From Sacculina carcini (lineage: Eukaryota; Arthropoda; Thecostraca; Sacculinidae), in the NCBI GenBank assembly GCA_916048095.2, contig OU696593.1, forward strand, positions 3,158,001 to 3,222,000: DNA of 64,000 nt, given 5' to 3'. Shown in pieces: positions 53,647 to 64,000 of this stretch. The number at the start of each line of letters is the position of its first letter. Position 1 is the first letter of the stretch. Both the position numbers and the translations under genes were made by a program. The notes beneath the pieces are model-generated. The model was not told where the DNA came from and searched no databases. It saw nothing but the letters and a program-made list of their open reading frames with translations.

Positions 53647-54420
53647 ATGTCTAACACCGGTAGCATACACGCGGTAAGGGTGGAATTACCTGTTTTTGAC
53701 TGCGAGAATGTGGATGTGTGGCTCGCCATGTGCGACAACCTCATGGCCGACGGCGGTCTTACGTGTCAAACCACCATGTTCCGAAAATTATTGGCCAAAT
53801 TGCCTCCGTCGCATTTTCGCATGGTGATGGATCTGGCCACTCAGGTGCCCCTCGCCACTGACTGCTACGATCAGCTGAAAGAAAGGCTAAAGCAGCGTCT
53901 CCAGCTCACTCCGGCGGAACGCTTACAGCGCCTCTTGAGTCTGCCGCAACAGCTTGGCTCGAGGAAACCGTCGGAGCTTTTCGGAGACCTCGCGGCTTTG
54001 TATCCGAATGATACAGATCACGAAATAATTCGCGAGATATTTCTCATCCGAGTGCCAAATGATCTCCGGCTTCTTTGTCGCGAGTGGCTGGTCACGATGA
54101 GCTTGCGTGAAGCGGCTCTTCGCGCTGACGCCTTTCACCAGCCAGCTGCGTCTTCTGCAGTGTTCACGGCCCAGGTGGTCAGTGAAGCTGCTGCTCCTGC
54201 GACTGATGAGCCGGAGGACCATCTTGTTGCCGCTGCCACAGGTCCTCGTCAGCGTCCCAGTCGTCAGAGACAACCGCAAGCAGCCCAGCCATCTGTGAAC
54301 GACTTCGTTAATCGCTGGTGCCGTCTACACCGTAAATACGGACCCGCTGCGCGTCGTTGCCTGGGATCGTGCACTTTCCACGCAGACGTGCCGGGAAACG
54401 ACAGCGGCAGCCGGCGGTAA
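53647..54420 (+). CDS. Gypsy-2 Gag with CHCC-type zinc motif
   Basis: 257 residues from the ATG at 53647. It begins H-A-V-R-V-E-L-P-V-F-D, has the capsid-like helices (FRKLLAKLPPSHFRMVMDL, QLTPAERLQRLL) and a C-terminal W-C-R-L-H-R-K-Y-G-P-A-A-R-R-C-L-G-S-C segment. This C-H-C-C arrangement, in place of the usual CCHC knuckle, is a hallmark of the CsRn1 clade of Ty3/Gypsy. It overlaps pol by 64 bases in the -1 frame. Intact. Confidence 0.9.
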   Translation: MSNTGSIHAVRVELPVFDCENVDVWLAMCDNLMADGGLTCQTTMFRKLLAKLPPSHFRMVMDLATQVPLATDCYDQLKERLKQRLQLTPAERLQRLLSLPQQLGSRKPSELFGDLAALYPNDTDHEIIREIFLIRVPNDLRLLCREWLVTMSLREAALRADAFHQPAASSAVFTAQVVSEAAAPATDEPEDHLVAAATGPRQRPSRQRQPQAAQPSVNDFVNRWCRLHRKYGPAARRCLGSCTFHADVPGNDSGSRR

Positions 54421-57206
54421 TGACGGCCCACGACTGCCGTAAGAAGTGCCGTCTTTTATTCGTTACGGATCTCACAGGCCGTAGATATCTGGTGGACAGC
54501 GGGTCGGAGGTGTCGTTACTGCCGGCCTCCTCGGGATGTTCAGCCGCATTGAGTCAGCCGGTACTCCGCGCCGCCAATGGTACCTCCATATCTGTCTACA
54601 AGGTAAACCACCGTGTGGATGTAGACTTAGGTCTTGGCCGAGTGTACTCGTTTGGTTTTTTTGTGGCGGCAGTTCCGACTCCAATCCTCGGTGCTGACTT
54701 TTTGCGGGAATTCGGCCTCATGGTCGATATGACAAAACATCGGCTGATCGACAGCGCCACCTTTTTGTCAACCAGCAGTTCACCTCAACACACCGACCGG
54801 TATCCAGTCATAGTTCATGTCAGCACCGTCCAGCGACGAGAGCAGGACGGCGAAGGGTTTGCTGATGTTCGTCGGTCGAGCGAGTTTTTGAAACTCACAG
54901 TTCCGCCAACAGGGTTTCCTGTGGTATCCGTACCCGGTGTGAAACACCGCATCATCACTCGCGGCAACCCGGTGTTTGCTAGACCACGACGTCTCATGCC
55001 GGCCAAGCTAGCGGCCGCCAAGCGGGAGCTCGATGAGCTAGTCGAACGTGGCATCCTGGTACCATCATCTTCTTCATGGTCGAGCCCAATCCACCTGGTC
55101 CAGAAGGATGGTGGCGCTTCGTTCAGAATGGTTGGGTGTTACGAACGCCTCAACGCCATCACTGTCCCAGACAGATATCCTGTGCCGCACATGCAGACCT
55201 TCGCTGATCGTCTCTCAGGTGCCGCCATTTTCAGCACAGTCGATCTGCCAAGAGCATTTGCTCAGGTTCCTGTGTATAAAGACGACCAAGATAAGACAGC
55301 CATTACCACTCCCTTCGGGCTGTTTCAGTACACCCGCATGCCCTTCGGTCTCTGCAACGCGGCACAGACGTTTCAGAGGTTGATGGACACGGTTCTCAGG
55401 GGAATGCCGCGGGTGTACTGTTACCTAGACGACATTCTCATCTACTCGCCCGATGCTGCAACTCACCGCAGGGACTTGCAGGAGCTTTTTCACCGTCTGA
55501 GCAAAGCTGGGTTGGCTGTCAAACCGGAGAAGTGTGTTTTTGGCGTCAGCAAGGTCCGCTTCGTTGGCATGGAGGTTTCCGCCCGTGGCATTGCACCTCT
55601 TCCCGACAAAGTGGAGGATTTGCTGTCCATGCCGCCGCCACGAGATCCAGCGGATTGCAGAAAATACCTGGGCATGGTGAACTTCTTTCATCAGTTCATC
55701 CCTAATCTGGCGTCGATTCTGCAGCCACTTCATGACACGGCGAACGCGAAGCGCGGGTTTTCCTGGGGTCCGCGCCAAACGGCAGCCTTCGAGAAATCCA
55801 AATCTGCGCTGGCCGCCGTATCCCAGCTTGCGTACCCTCGACACGACGCCATCACAAAGGTCGTCGCGGACGCATCGGACCACGCCGTCGGCGCGGTCAT
55901 TTTGCAGCTGCAGGAAGGCAGATGGGTGCCTCTGGCATACCATTCTCGTGTGTTGGCCGGTGCCCAGCTGAGATGGTGCACAGGAGACAAGGAGCTGTTT
56001 GCCATTTTCAGCGTCTTGAAGCGTTTCAGGCATTTGCTTGAAGGTCGTCCAGAACTGCAGCTGTGGACGGATCACAAGCCGTTGACGCACGCGTTCACGA
56101 GCATGTCCGAGCGTTCGGCACGTGTACAGCGTCAACTGGCTTTCATCAGTGAATTCTCCACCGACATCAGACACATTAGCGGCCGAGACAACGCGGTGTC
56201 TGATTACCTGAGTCGACCACCGGTCTCCGTCACGGAACACCAGGTCTCACAGCTTGATGTCGTCGCTCAGCAAGGTCTGGACATCAGAAGGATCGCCATC
56301 GCGCAGCAAGGTGCCGCGGACGTTTCTGAACTCGCCGCCTCCCCGTCGCTTTGTGTTGAACGTCGAGAGGTCGAGGGTGTCCCGGGTGGCCTGCTAGTTG
56401 ACGTGTCTAATGCTGTTGATCGTCCTCTTGTACCTGAGTCGCTCCAGCACGATATCTTCTGTTCATTTCACAACATGCACCATCCTAGTGTACGAGCAAC
56501 ACGTCGCTTGATTTCCGAGCGCTTTGTTTTCAAACGCATCGGATCAAAGGTTTCAACCTGGGCGAAGAACTGTGTCCCTTGTCAGCAGTGCAAGGTCGGT
56601 CGTCATCAGCGCTCGGCTCTGCGTCGTCCTGCCACACCGTCCGGCCGATTTGAGGCCCTGCACGTTGACATCGTCGGTCCGCTTCCTGAAGCAAACGGGT
56701 ACCATTACCTGTTTACTATCGTCGACAGGTACACACGCTACCCGGATGCTGTGCCAATGACGGACGCATCGGCTGCTTCGTGCGCACGTGCACTGCTGGA
56801 ATGGACTTCACGTTTCGGCATGTGCTTGTGCATCACATCAGATCGCGGACGACAGTTCGTATCTGATCTGTGGTCAGAGTTCTGGTCCATCCTGGGAGTG
56901 GCTCACAAAACAACATGCGCGTATTCTCCTCAGCAGAACGGATTGGTGGAGCGGATACATCGTCAATTGAAGGCGTCTCTCACCGCTGCACTGGAGAGGT
57001 CCACAAACTGGCTCATCGCTTTACCTGTTGTGCTGATGGGCATGCGAGCTTCTTACAAACCAGACATCAACTCGTCTTCAGCAGAGCTTGTCTTGGGAGA
57101 GAAAATGCGTCTGCCGGGCCAGTTCTTTTCGTCTGCCGGGCCAGTTCTGCGTCGATCTACTCGTGATCGTAGACCACCGAAACGTTTTGAAGTCATTGAT
57201 CCTTAA
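54357..57206 (+). CDS. Gypsy-2 Pol (protease, RT, RNase H, integrase)
   Basis: 949 codons intact, in the -1 frame relative to gag. Protease YLVDSGSEVSLL (about residue 45, a D-S-G loop); RT VDLPRAFAQVPV, YTRMPFGLCNAAQTFQ and catalytic YLDDILIYS (about 356-364); RNase H KVVADASDHAVGA (about 504) and LWTDHKPLT; integrase zinc finger HNMHHPS...C-V-P-C-Q-Q-C (about 705-740), core residues in LHVDIVGPLP (769), ITSDRGRQF (828) and GLVERIHRQL (861). The C-terminus is short and basic. With both frames open it could be recently active, although its LTR ends look incomplete. Confidence 0.95.
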   Translation: MPGIVHFPRRRAGKRQRQPAVMTAHDCRKKCRLLFVTDLTGRRYLVDSGSEVSLLPASSGCSAALSQPVLRAANGTSISVYKVNHRVDVDLGLGRVYSFGFFVAAVPTPILGADFLREFGLMVDMTKHRLIDSATFLSTSSSPQHTDRYPVIVHVSTVQRREQDGEGFADVRRSSEFLKLTVPPTGFPVVSVPGVKHRIITRGNPVFARPRRLMPAKLAAAKRELDELVERGILVPSSSSWSSPIHLVQKDGGASFRMVGCYERLNAITVPDRYPVPHMQTFADRLSGAAIFSTVDLPRAFAQVPVYKDDQDKTAITTPFGLFQYTRMPFGLCNAAQTFQRLMDTVLRGMPRVYCYLDDILIYSPDAATHRRDLQELFHRLSKAGLAVKPEKCVFGVSKVRFVGMEVSARGIAPLPDKVEDLLSMPPPRDPADCRKYLGMVNFFHQFIPNLASILQPLHDTANAKRGFSWGPRQTAAFEKSKSALAAVSQLAYPRHDAITKVVADASDHAVGAVILQLQEGRWVPLAYHSRVLAGAQLRWCTGDKELFAIFSVLKRFRHLLEGRPELQLWTDHKPLTHAFTSMSERSARVQRQLAFISEFSTDIRHISGRDNAVSDYLSRPPVSVTEHQVSQLDVVAQQGLDIRRIAIAQQGAADVSELAASPSLCVERREVEGVPGGLLVDVSNAVDRPLVPESLQHDIFCSFHNMHHPSVRATRRLISERFVFKRIGSKVSTWAKNCVPCQQCKVGRHQRSALRRPATPSGRFEALHVDIVGPLPEANGYHYLFTIVDRYTRYPDAVPMTDASAASCARALLEWTSRFGMCLCITSDRGRQFVSDLWSEFWSILGVAHKTTCAYSPQQNGLVERIHRQLKASLTAALERSTNWLIALPVVLMGMRASYKPDINSSSAELVLGEKMRLPGQFFSSAGPVLRRSTRDRRPPKRFEVIDP

Positions 57207-57532
57207 TTCTGTGTGATTTTCATCAATTTATGAACGTTTATATGCTTCAGTCGCCTCCTGTATTTGAAGATGTCATCTTTTCAAGGTTTTAACTTTATTC
57301 GTGGGTTTGTTTTACAAAAGAGGGGGAGAATGTGGTAGAAATTGTATGTGTAAATTTCTACATAAGAATAAAATAGTATTTGTGTTTGTAATTACAGATT
57401 GACTGGTGCGATGCGTATGTGAACTATGGTCGGCGATTGTGGTGTTTGTTTTGTGTGTGTTTTTGTTCTGAGTGCTACGTTTTCAGTTGAATAAAGCCTA
57501 ATTGAAGGTTATGAAATTCTTTGTATACAACA

Positions 57533-59789
57533 CCTGTCAAGACTGTCTAGCGACTATATAAAACATCGAGTTTATATATCAAATAAGCAATGTATGCAAC
57601 AATTGGTGTGTGTGCGTGTGCGTTTCCGGCGGTTCACTATGTCCAGTTGATGTATGTGCGTATGTCGCCTGGAGCGTTTGGCTGGTATGCTGGATCAACG
57701 CCACCTAGATACACCTACTGTATCTAGGTGGCATTGGCTGGATTCGATTTGCACGAACATTGTCACCTGCACGTGGTAGTGATGGCTTGCAATTTGATGC
57801 TTGTGGCGATATGCGCGTGTGCCGGGAACATGCACATCCGGTGCAGACGCCACAAAACAAAGACTACAAATATACACAAACTTAGTATCCCTAATGAGAC
57901 TACGAATAAAAGCGGGTCGCATTAATCAGAGTGGCAATCCTCACCAGAAAAAACGGGCAATATTTTCTTGTAGAAAAAAAACGACTGAGGAAATATATTT
58001 AATGGACAAAAAGGTATTTGAACACAAATAACTACATCAAAGAAACCATCATCCATAAAACCAGTTCTAAAAACAGGTTAATAATAATAAAAAACAATTT
58101 ATTTGGTTCAACTTTCCTTGATCTGCCGCCAATTTTTTCTGAATCTCTACATCTACGAAAACACTTTTTCAAAAAAATTATTTTGAAAAAAACATGGCTT
58201 AAAAAACACTTTAAATCAAGTGGTTTAACCAGCCGCTTATACCAGCAGGCTACTTGCTATGCAAAAGGTAAATTGAACGCACATCAGAACGCACGCACAT
58301 CAATCAAATCTATCTTCCATAGAGACTGTTCTAGAAAGTATTGTTTCATTAAAAAAACGATATTTTAAATAAAATTTTGTCAAAAAAAACACTTGACCAG
58401 CCAATTAACTTGTCGTGTTCTGCTGCCAACATTTTCTGAGAATGTACATTCATAAAACGAATTTAAAACCAGTTTGAAAAGCATCATTGCATTTTTTCAT
58501 AAAAAACATGCTTTCTTTAAAAAAAACACATGATTACTAAATGAATTTGTTTTGTTGTGCTGACAAATTAGTTCAAATATCACATCATTAAAACCATCTT
58601 TAAAAACATGGGTTTTCTCAATGAAAAATACCTAAGCCACCGAACCCGAATGCACTTTCAAACAGTCTCCTGAGGTATTGATTGATAAATATTTTTGTTT
58701 TTTATACTATTATCAAATTATCTTTGAAATAAGACACGTAATGATGTACAAAACGTCAATTAAATTCGTTTCTATGTACTAAAATCCAACATCCGACGAA
58801 AATTGGGGCTAATTGTCGCACGCACTTGTCGTTTGATCCTCCGTTCACTATATCCCATTCGTCCCTGTCTCGATCAATCTTCATCTATTAAACTTGTTAA
58901 TTCTCTTATACTCTCTAGATTAGACTATTGCAACTCATTATACTTTAGCTTACCTCGTTCTTCCCTAGAAATACTACAACGTGTTTTTAACCAATCTTGC
59001 CCATTTGTTCTTCACCCTACTCCTTGCCGTCATACCTCCAGTTTTCTATTTATGTTTCGTTGGCTTCCAATTGTCTCTCGCATTCACTTTCGCCTTTGCT
59101 GTCTAATCACTTTCGCCTTTGCTGTCTAATCACTTTCGCCTTTGCTGTCTTCAAACTCCTTCATGATCCTAGTCAACCGCCCTACCTAGTCAGTCTTTTA
59201 ACTCGTTCTGATAATGTTTCTTCTCGTAGACCTGTTCCACTCATCTGTCCTCTGGCCACTAATGAATCTTCGTGGTCCTCTAAATCTTTTACATTCTTCG
59301 GTCCGCGCATCTATAATTACCTTCCTTCTCATATTACTTCAGCTTCTTCCTACCGCATGTTTGCTTACCGACTTCAAAATCACCTTTTTGACATCTCGTT
59401 TGATCCTGCTTCTCACACTCTCACTCCTTTCGCCAAACTATGATTCCATTCAGCTATCCATTTTCTATTCCTCCTTATTGTACTCAAAACTCATGTGTAT
59501 ATGTGTATGTATAAGTGCATGTTTGTGTATGTATGTATATGTATAAGTGCATGTTTGTGTGTGTGTGTGTGTATAAGTGCATGTTTGTGTATGTATGTAT
59601 ATGTATATATGTATTTACGCTTTGTTGTTCGTCTTGAAGTTATGCGCGCCCGTGTTTTTACAGGCGCTATAGTAAATATATGTTTGCTTGTTTGTTTAAT
59701 TCTTAAAAAACAAAAAAACAAAAAATACTAAAAAAAACATGTTTTTTTTGCACAAAAGAACCACAACCAAAAATCGTTTTTTGCATCAA
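57533..59789 (+). repeat. Duplicated block A, second copy
   Basis: Near-identical to 43378-45632. It includes the hairpin, A/T-run sequence, LINE tail and tandem repeat, and runs straight into block B at about 59789, giving the empty site for Gypsy-1. Confidence 0.95.
58790..59443 (+). pseudogene. CR1/L2-like LINE ORF2 C-terminal fragment, second copy
   Basis: Same fragment as 44650-45284. Three tandem copies of the 22-base CACTTTCGCCTTTGCTGTCTAA unit (two in the first copy) shift the frame near 59100-59130, so the C-terminal part is read in another frame. Confidence 0.85.
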
Positions 59790-61735
59790 TACACCAAACG
59801 CCTTTCGAACCAACCTCACTACTATTCTTCCAAATCATGCCATCGCCGACCCATGCCGAGGCCCATCCATCTGAAGGTCGGATACTTGGTTTATCTTGCT
59901 GTTGACCGTGTTGTTGCGTTTAATATTGGGCAACAAGATGATGTACGAGGCACACATGGTGTCAAAAGAACAGGCTTGTGTCAACCGTCTAACTATGAAA
60001 ATACACAAGACATTAGGTTGAAAGCATTTAACATGCTACTTAAAAAACAAGCGGAGTTATTGAAACAATTACTTTGCTGACTAACTCGGTTAGTTGAAAC
60101 TGGAGGCATACACACAAGTATGCTACGACATCAATTAACGACCAATAAAGTAGATTGTGACTAACACCGATAATGTACAAAGAAGTGTTCATTCAATTGA
60201 GAAGATGAGTGTGTGAGAGTGTTCATTCAATGAGTGTTCATTCAAAGAAGTGTTCATTCAATTCAATTAACATGACATGGGACAATATTATTCTGTATAA
60301 ATATACAATAATTATTAAAAGTCGCGTAAACACATGATTCATACCTTAATAGCATATACTTTAACGAAGTAAAGTATAGTCAGTATGTAAGATAAGTAAT
60401 TCTTGAATGTTTTATTATGTTAATAGGAAGATGCTTCTACGGATGCTGCTACCTCTACTGGTTTATTTCCCTATCATGGATGCAAATCCTATTTTCCTCC
60501 CACGTGGTAAACTACTCCCATCCTTTTCCTCTTGGATGTTGCATGTGCCTTTTAGTTTCAGAGTAATCAAAGAAGACCTTCAGAATCTAATAAATAAAAC
60601 TCATGAGTTGGATTTAAAAGAAAAGAGATGGTCAAGTCAATGGCATGCAAACATCTATACGCATTGTTATCACTTGTGTAATATGTTAGAAGCAGTTGAA
60701 ACAAATATCAACATACTCAAGTACGAGACAGCACTAGCACAAACTGAATTAACAGAACTATTAGATCCCTCCATTGGAACCAGAACAAGGACTACAGTAT
60801 TGCCGTTTGTGGGAAATATAATGTCTAAATTATTTGGTACAACTACTGACTCAACCATAAATGAAATATTGAATAGAGTAGATGAATTGGAATCAAAACA
60901 AGGTGAAATGCTGCATTTGTCCGATAAATCATTAACTATTCTAAAAAATGTAACCACAGCCACACAAGGAAATAGGAAGGCCATCAACAAACTCATTAAT
61001 TACATAATAATTATAGGTGACAGACTAATTGAACTAAACCACACTCAGTCTAATCGTATGGAGTCTCATCAGGCCTATCAACAGATTCTAAGTGCATTTA
61101 ACCAATTGTTTAATTTCTTCCAAGACCTTCGATTAGTGATTAAACAAGATAAATTAGAAATATCGTTAGCTCAGGCAGGTATTCTTCCCAGATCATTGCT
61201 TCCAGCTGAATAAAAATACGCTGCGATCAATCAATACTAAATTGCCCAGGACCAGTCTAAAAAAATTATTGCCCAGTAATTATTGCCTAAATTGCCCAGT
61301 CTTCCATTCGATATCAGCAGCACGGCTGATATTTACTCCTTAGTGCAATGCTCTTGAACTATGACACGCAGAGCAGGAAACAGAGCCGTTGCGAGGACTT
61401 ATGAGGCCCCCTCTCCGAAGACAACACTTGGGGCACCCCGAAGTCAACACTTGGGGCCCCCATTATAAATAAACCATCAAATAATGAATATATTTATTAT
61501 ACATAATGACATAATACAAGCTCAGGTGAAAACATCTGAGCAAAAAGGTAAAGGATATACATAATATGATAAATCTTAATGTGATACGTTAAGCTACGGG
61601 GCCCCTCAACACTCGCCCCCCCCCCCCGGCCGGGGGGTACGGGGGGCGGTTGTTACGGCTCTGGGAAGAGAAATAGATGGTTTCCTACTACACATTCATA
61701 TTCCTCTTTTAAATAACGCCATAGCTTATGATACA
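59790..61735 (+). repeat. Duplicated block B, second copy
   Basis: Copy of 51451-53326. The envelope gene continues beyond the point where the first copy is cut, to about 61981. Confidence 0.93.
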
Positions 61736-61981
61736 TATGAAGTTGTTGAAATACTCAAGCTAATTCAGTTTGATAACAAGCTAATGACTATTTCTACAGT
61801 GGTTCCTGATTACACTTTCTTAGTCATATCACCAGATTTAACGCAATATGCTATAATTCAAGATCCAACGATAAACATGTTTTTGTCCCGTAAAGTACCA
61901 TTTTATCCGTTTCAAGGGGCATTTCATAACAGCCCATTCAAACCCTTGCCTGGTATCACTGTTCTTAAAACATACGTCTAA
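60431..61981 (+). pseudogene. Retroelement envelope gene, copy B2 (longest, still broken)
   Basis: The first 261 codons (60431-61213) are uninterrupted: a signal-like hydrophobic start, a helical N-terminal part with two Cys-x3-Cys-like pairs, a basic T-R-T-R site followed by a hydrophobic fusion-peptide-like stretch, and heptad repeats. This layout is that of baculovirus-F/errantivirus-like fusion glycoproteins. A 5-base deletion near 61210 ends the frame, then a local duplication (about 61255-61300) and a MITE (61381-61663) follow. A further in-frame remnant lies at 61736-61981, corresponding to the middle of the copy at 14926-16546. No membrane anchor is present. Non-functional. Confidence 0.78.
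61381..61663. mobile_element. hAT-type MITE (family M2), copy in B2
   Basis: Same MITE and same insertion point as 52983-53256, with the same TIRs. It has a few extra bases (ACTTATGA near 61397) and a slightly different C-run. Confidence 0.8.
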
Positions 61982-62057
61982 TGTGGATAATAAGTACACT
62001 CAATTTTTTTAAATATTTATTCCTGGGTTTATTGTTTGCTTTTTGGTGATCATTAGT

Positions 62058-64000
62058 ATGAATTATTTGGATGATGAGCTGGGGATATAACTGGAGCCCG
62101 AAAGTAATTTTTTCACACAACATTTGGATCTCGGTGACAAAAAGATATATGAACAATGCACATACAATATTCCTTCCACCATTGTGAAAAACTCATTGGA
62201 GTTGGCCATATTGCAAGTCAATATAAGATCGCTGAAGCAAAACTTTGAAAAACTGAAATACTTACTCTCCAGTTCAATAATGTTTGATATTATCCTATTA
62301 TCAGAGACTTGGATTGATGACTGTTCATCTAAATTTTTCCAGATTGATGACTATGATTTAGTGACCGCTTCGCCGGAAAAAGAAAGAACGAGGGGTAAAG
62401 GATCTGCTATTTATGTGAGCAAAAAATATAATTACATGGTCAGTGACAAGTACTCAAGTGGCACAGAGATTGCATTTCAGGCAGTTACTATTGAGCTGTT
62501 TAACCCAAATAAAAGAAATATAGTTTTTATCTCCGTTTACAGGTCTCCCTCTTATCAGTCTTCCCTTTTTATGAATTTTTTAGACACATCACATTTTGAC
62601 ACATTGTTTAGTGATAAACTAGTAGTTATTGGCGTTGATTTTAACATTGATATCTTGGATAATTCGCAAACAGATTTTATTGATCTCATGGCTTCTAAAG
62701 GATTCTACCCAACAATCAATAAGCCGACTCGTATAACACAGACATGTTCCACTCTGATCGACAACATATTCATCAACAACGCGTCTCTAGTCTCTTCCAG
62801 TGGCATAATAACACATGATATCAGTGATCACCTGCCAACTTTTTGCACTCTGACGTACAATACTGTTTCACCCACAACATTGCATCAAAATAGAAGATTA
62901 TTCAATTTTAAACATGCTGACAAATTAATACAACAAGTCAGAGTTGAGATGGACAAGTTCTATGAGATATCAGAAGCCGAAGAATGTGCCAACTTCCTAC
63001 TACAAACATGTGTAACTCAAATCGACAAATTATCAAATACTAAAAAGAATCTGAGGAAACAGCCTCAACAGCCGTGGATTGACAAAAAACTCTTAGCAGA
63101 CATCAATCTAAAAAACAAATTACATCTCAAATACGTCAAGAAAGTTAAAAAAGAAGACTTTCAAATATTTAAAAAATTTCGCAATAGATTAAAAAGCGAA
63201 ATACAATTGGCAAAACAGAAATACTACCTTGAGCAACTGAAACGTCATCAATGCAATAAACGAATGATGTGGAACACATTACTAACCATAACTAACGTGA
63301 AAAAACGAAAGGAGATTTTACCGTCCTGTTTTATTCACAATGATGTTTTACATGAAACCCCAACAGACATTGCTGAAGAATTCAACATGTATTTTACTAA
63401 CGTTAATCTTAATATAGCAAGAAATATGCCGCTTACCAACGTACACCATAGGATGTTTCTCGATCATTTAAAGACGTGTGAAAGCAACAAATTCGTGTTT
63501 CAAACTATTCCAAATCTTGTCGTACACTCCATAATAACTCAACTGAAGAGTGGCAAGAGCGCACATGACGGTCTCACAGGTGAAATTCTAAAACTAATTG
63601 CCTCGTCATTCCTCACCGAAATTACACACATGATTAACTTATGTATCACACAATCATGCTTTCCGAGTTCTTTCAAAATTGCGCGCGTTATTCCAATTTT
63701 CAAACAAGGTAACAAGCAAAACTCTATTAACTACAGACCTATATCAATTTTAACGCCTATGTCTAAAGTACTAGAGAGAATTTTATATAATCAACTCATG
63801 GATTTTTTTACTACACATGATCTTCTATTTGACTTTCAATTTGGTGTTAGAAAACAACGATCTACATACATGCCAATCGGTCTTTTAACTCAACTAATTA
63901 ACAAAGCACGTGGTTCTAACTCAATCGCGCTTACAATTTTCCTTGACATAAAAAAAGCTTTTGATTGTGTAGATCACGCTATCCTGCTGGACAAACTCCG
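62058..64000 (+). pseudogene. LINE ORF2 (endonuclease and start of RT), open to the window edge
   Basis: An ATG at 62058 is followed after ten codons by an in-frame TAA (62088-62090); from 62091 the frame is open to the last base, about 636 codons. Endonuclease motifs: LQVNIRSLKQNF, LLSETWI, VVIGVDFNID (usual G-D-F-N block with an extra Val) and ISDHLPTFC. A long linker with a W-I-D-K-K-L motif follows, then RT block 1 (ARVIPIFKQGN, NYRPISILTPMSKVLERI) and FLDIKKAFDCVDH. The spelling fits the CR1/L2 supergroup. The early stop may be real inactivation, or translation may start downstream. The rest of RT lies beyond the window. Confidence 0.88.

Larger units (their letters stand above)
53327..57532 (+). 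mobile_element. Gypsy-2: CsRn1-like retrotransposon at the duplication junction
   Basis: Contains a primer-binding site TGGTGACCCCGAC (about 53531), complementary to the 3' end of tRNA-Trp as in the CsRn1 group, intact gag and pol, and a polypurine tract AAAAGAGGGGGAGAA before TGTGG at 57331. The roughly 200-base sequences at the two ends (53327-53527 and 57331-57532) do not resemble each other, so either each is a different part of one LTR or the ends come from different elements. The left flank is block B1, the right flank block A2. Confidence 0.8.

Noticed and set aside
55425..56240. 271-codon minus-strand frame inside Gypsy-2 pol
   Set aside because: It is antisense to conserved RT/RNase H sequence; a shadow of the real gene.

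Overview
This window looks like a transposon-dense stretch of an animal genome, probably an arthropod. I infer this from split genes with GT/AG introns, many eukaryotic transposon classes, and blocks of CCTAA/TTAGG repeats of the arthropod telomere type. The arthropod call is an inference; no host gene here fixes the species. Most long reading frames belong to mobile elements.

Layout, left to right. 1-4.3 kb: a CR1-like LINE with a PHD-finger ORF1, interrupted by a tRNA-derived SINE, then a Ty3/Gypsy pol fragment and an LTR. 5.3-7.9 kb: degenerate tandem repeats and two nested hAT-type MITEs. 8.3-13.1 kb: a near full-length Helitron (HUH Rep plus PIF1 helicase) broken by two in-frame TGA codons and one frameshift. 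14.3-16.5 kb: a retroelement envelope gene with a separate chromodomain-like ORF overlapping its end. 17.3-23.6 kb: a compact virus-like gene block of Polinton/Maverick (adintovirus) type. It holds an adenovirus-like protease, a double-jelly-roll major capsid protein, a small basic core-like protein and two tandem penton-like proteins, flanked by TTAGG-type repeats. I see no polymerase, integrase or ATPase.

23.6-29 kb: remnants of an I-like LINE and a CR1-like LINE, then a Tc1/mariner-type element with iterated ends. 30.3-36.4 kb: three exons of what looks like a host RETREG/FAM134 (ER-phagy receptor) gene, ending in an LC3-interacting motif. Its introns hold a SINE, a MITE, an LTR carrying a nested LINE, and a mariner element with TA duplications. 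38.6-42.5 kb: a decayed gag-pol LTR retroelement.

43.4-61.7 kb: a tandem duplication of a composite block (a LINE tail plus an envelope gene). The first copy is split by an almost intact Gypsy element (45.6-51.5 kb). A second Gypsy element of CsRn1 type (53.3-57.5 kb), with intact gag and pol, sits at the junction between the copies. 62-64 kb: a LINE ORF2 that is open to the window edge.

Functionally the window records repeated, nested insertion. The most unusual parts are the capsid gene block, the envelope-chromodomain pair and the duplication with its Gypsy junction.
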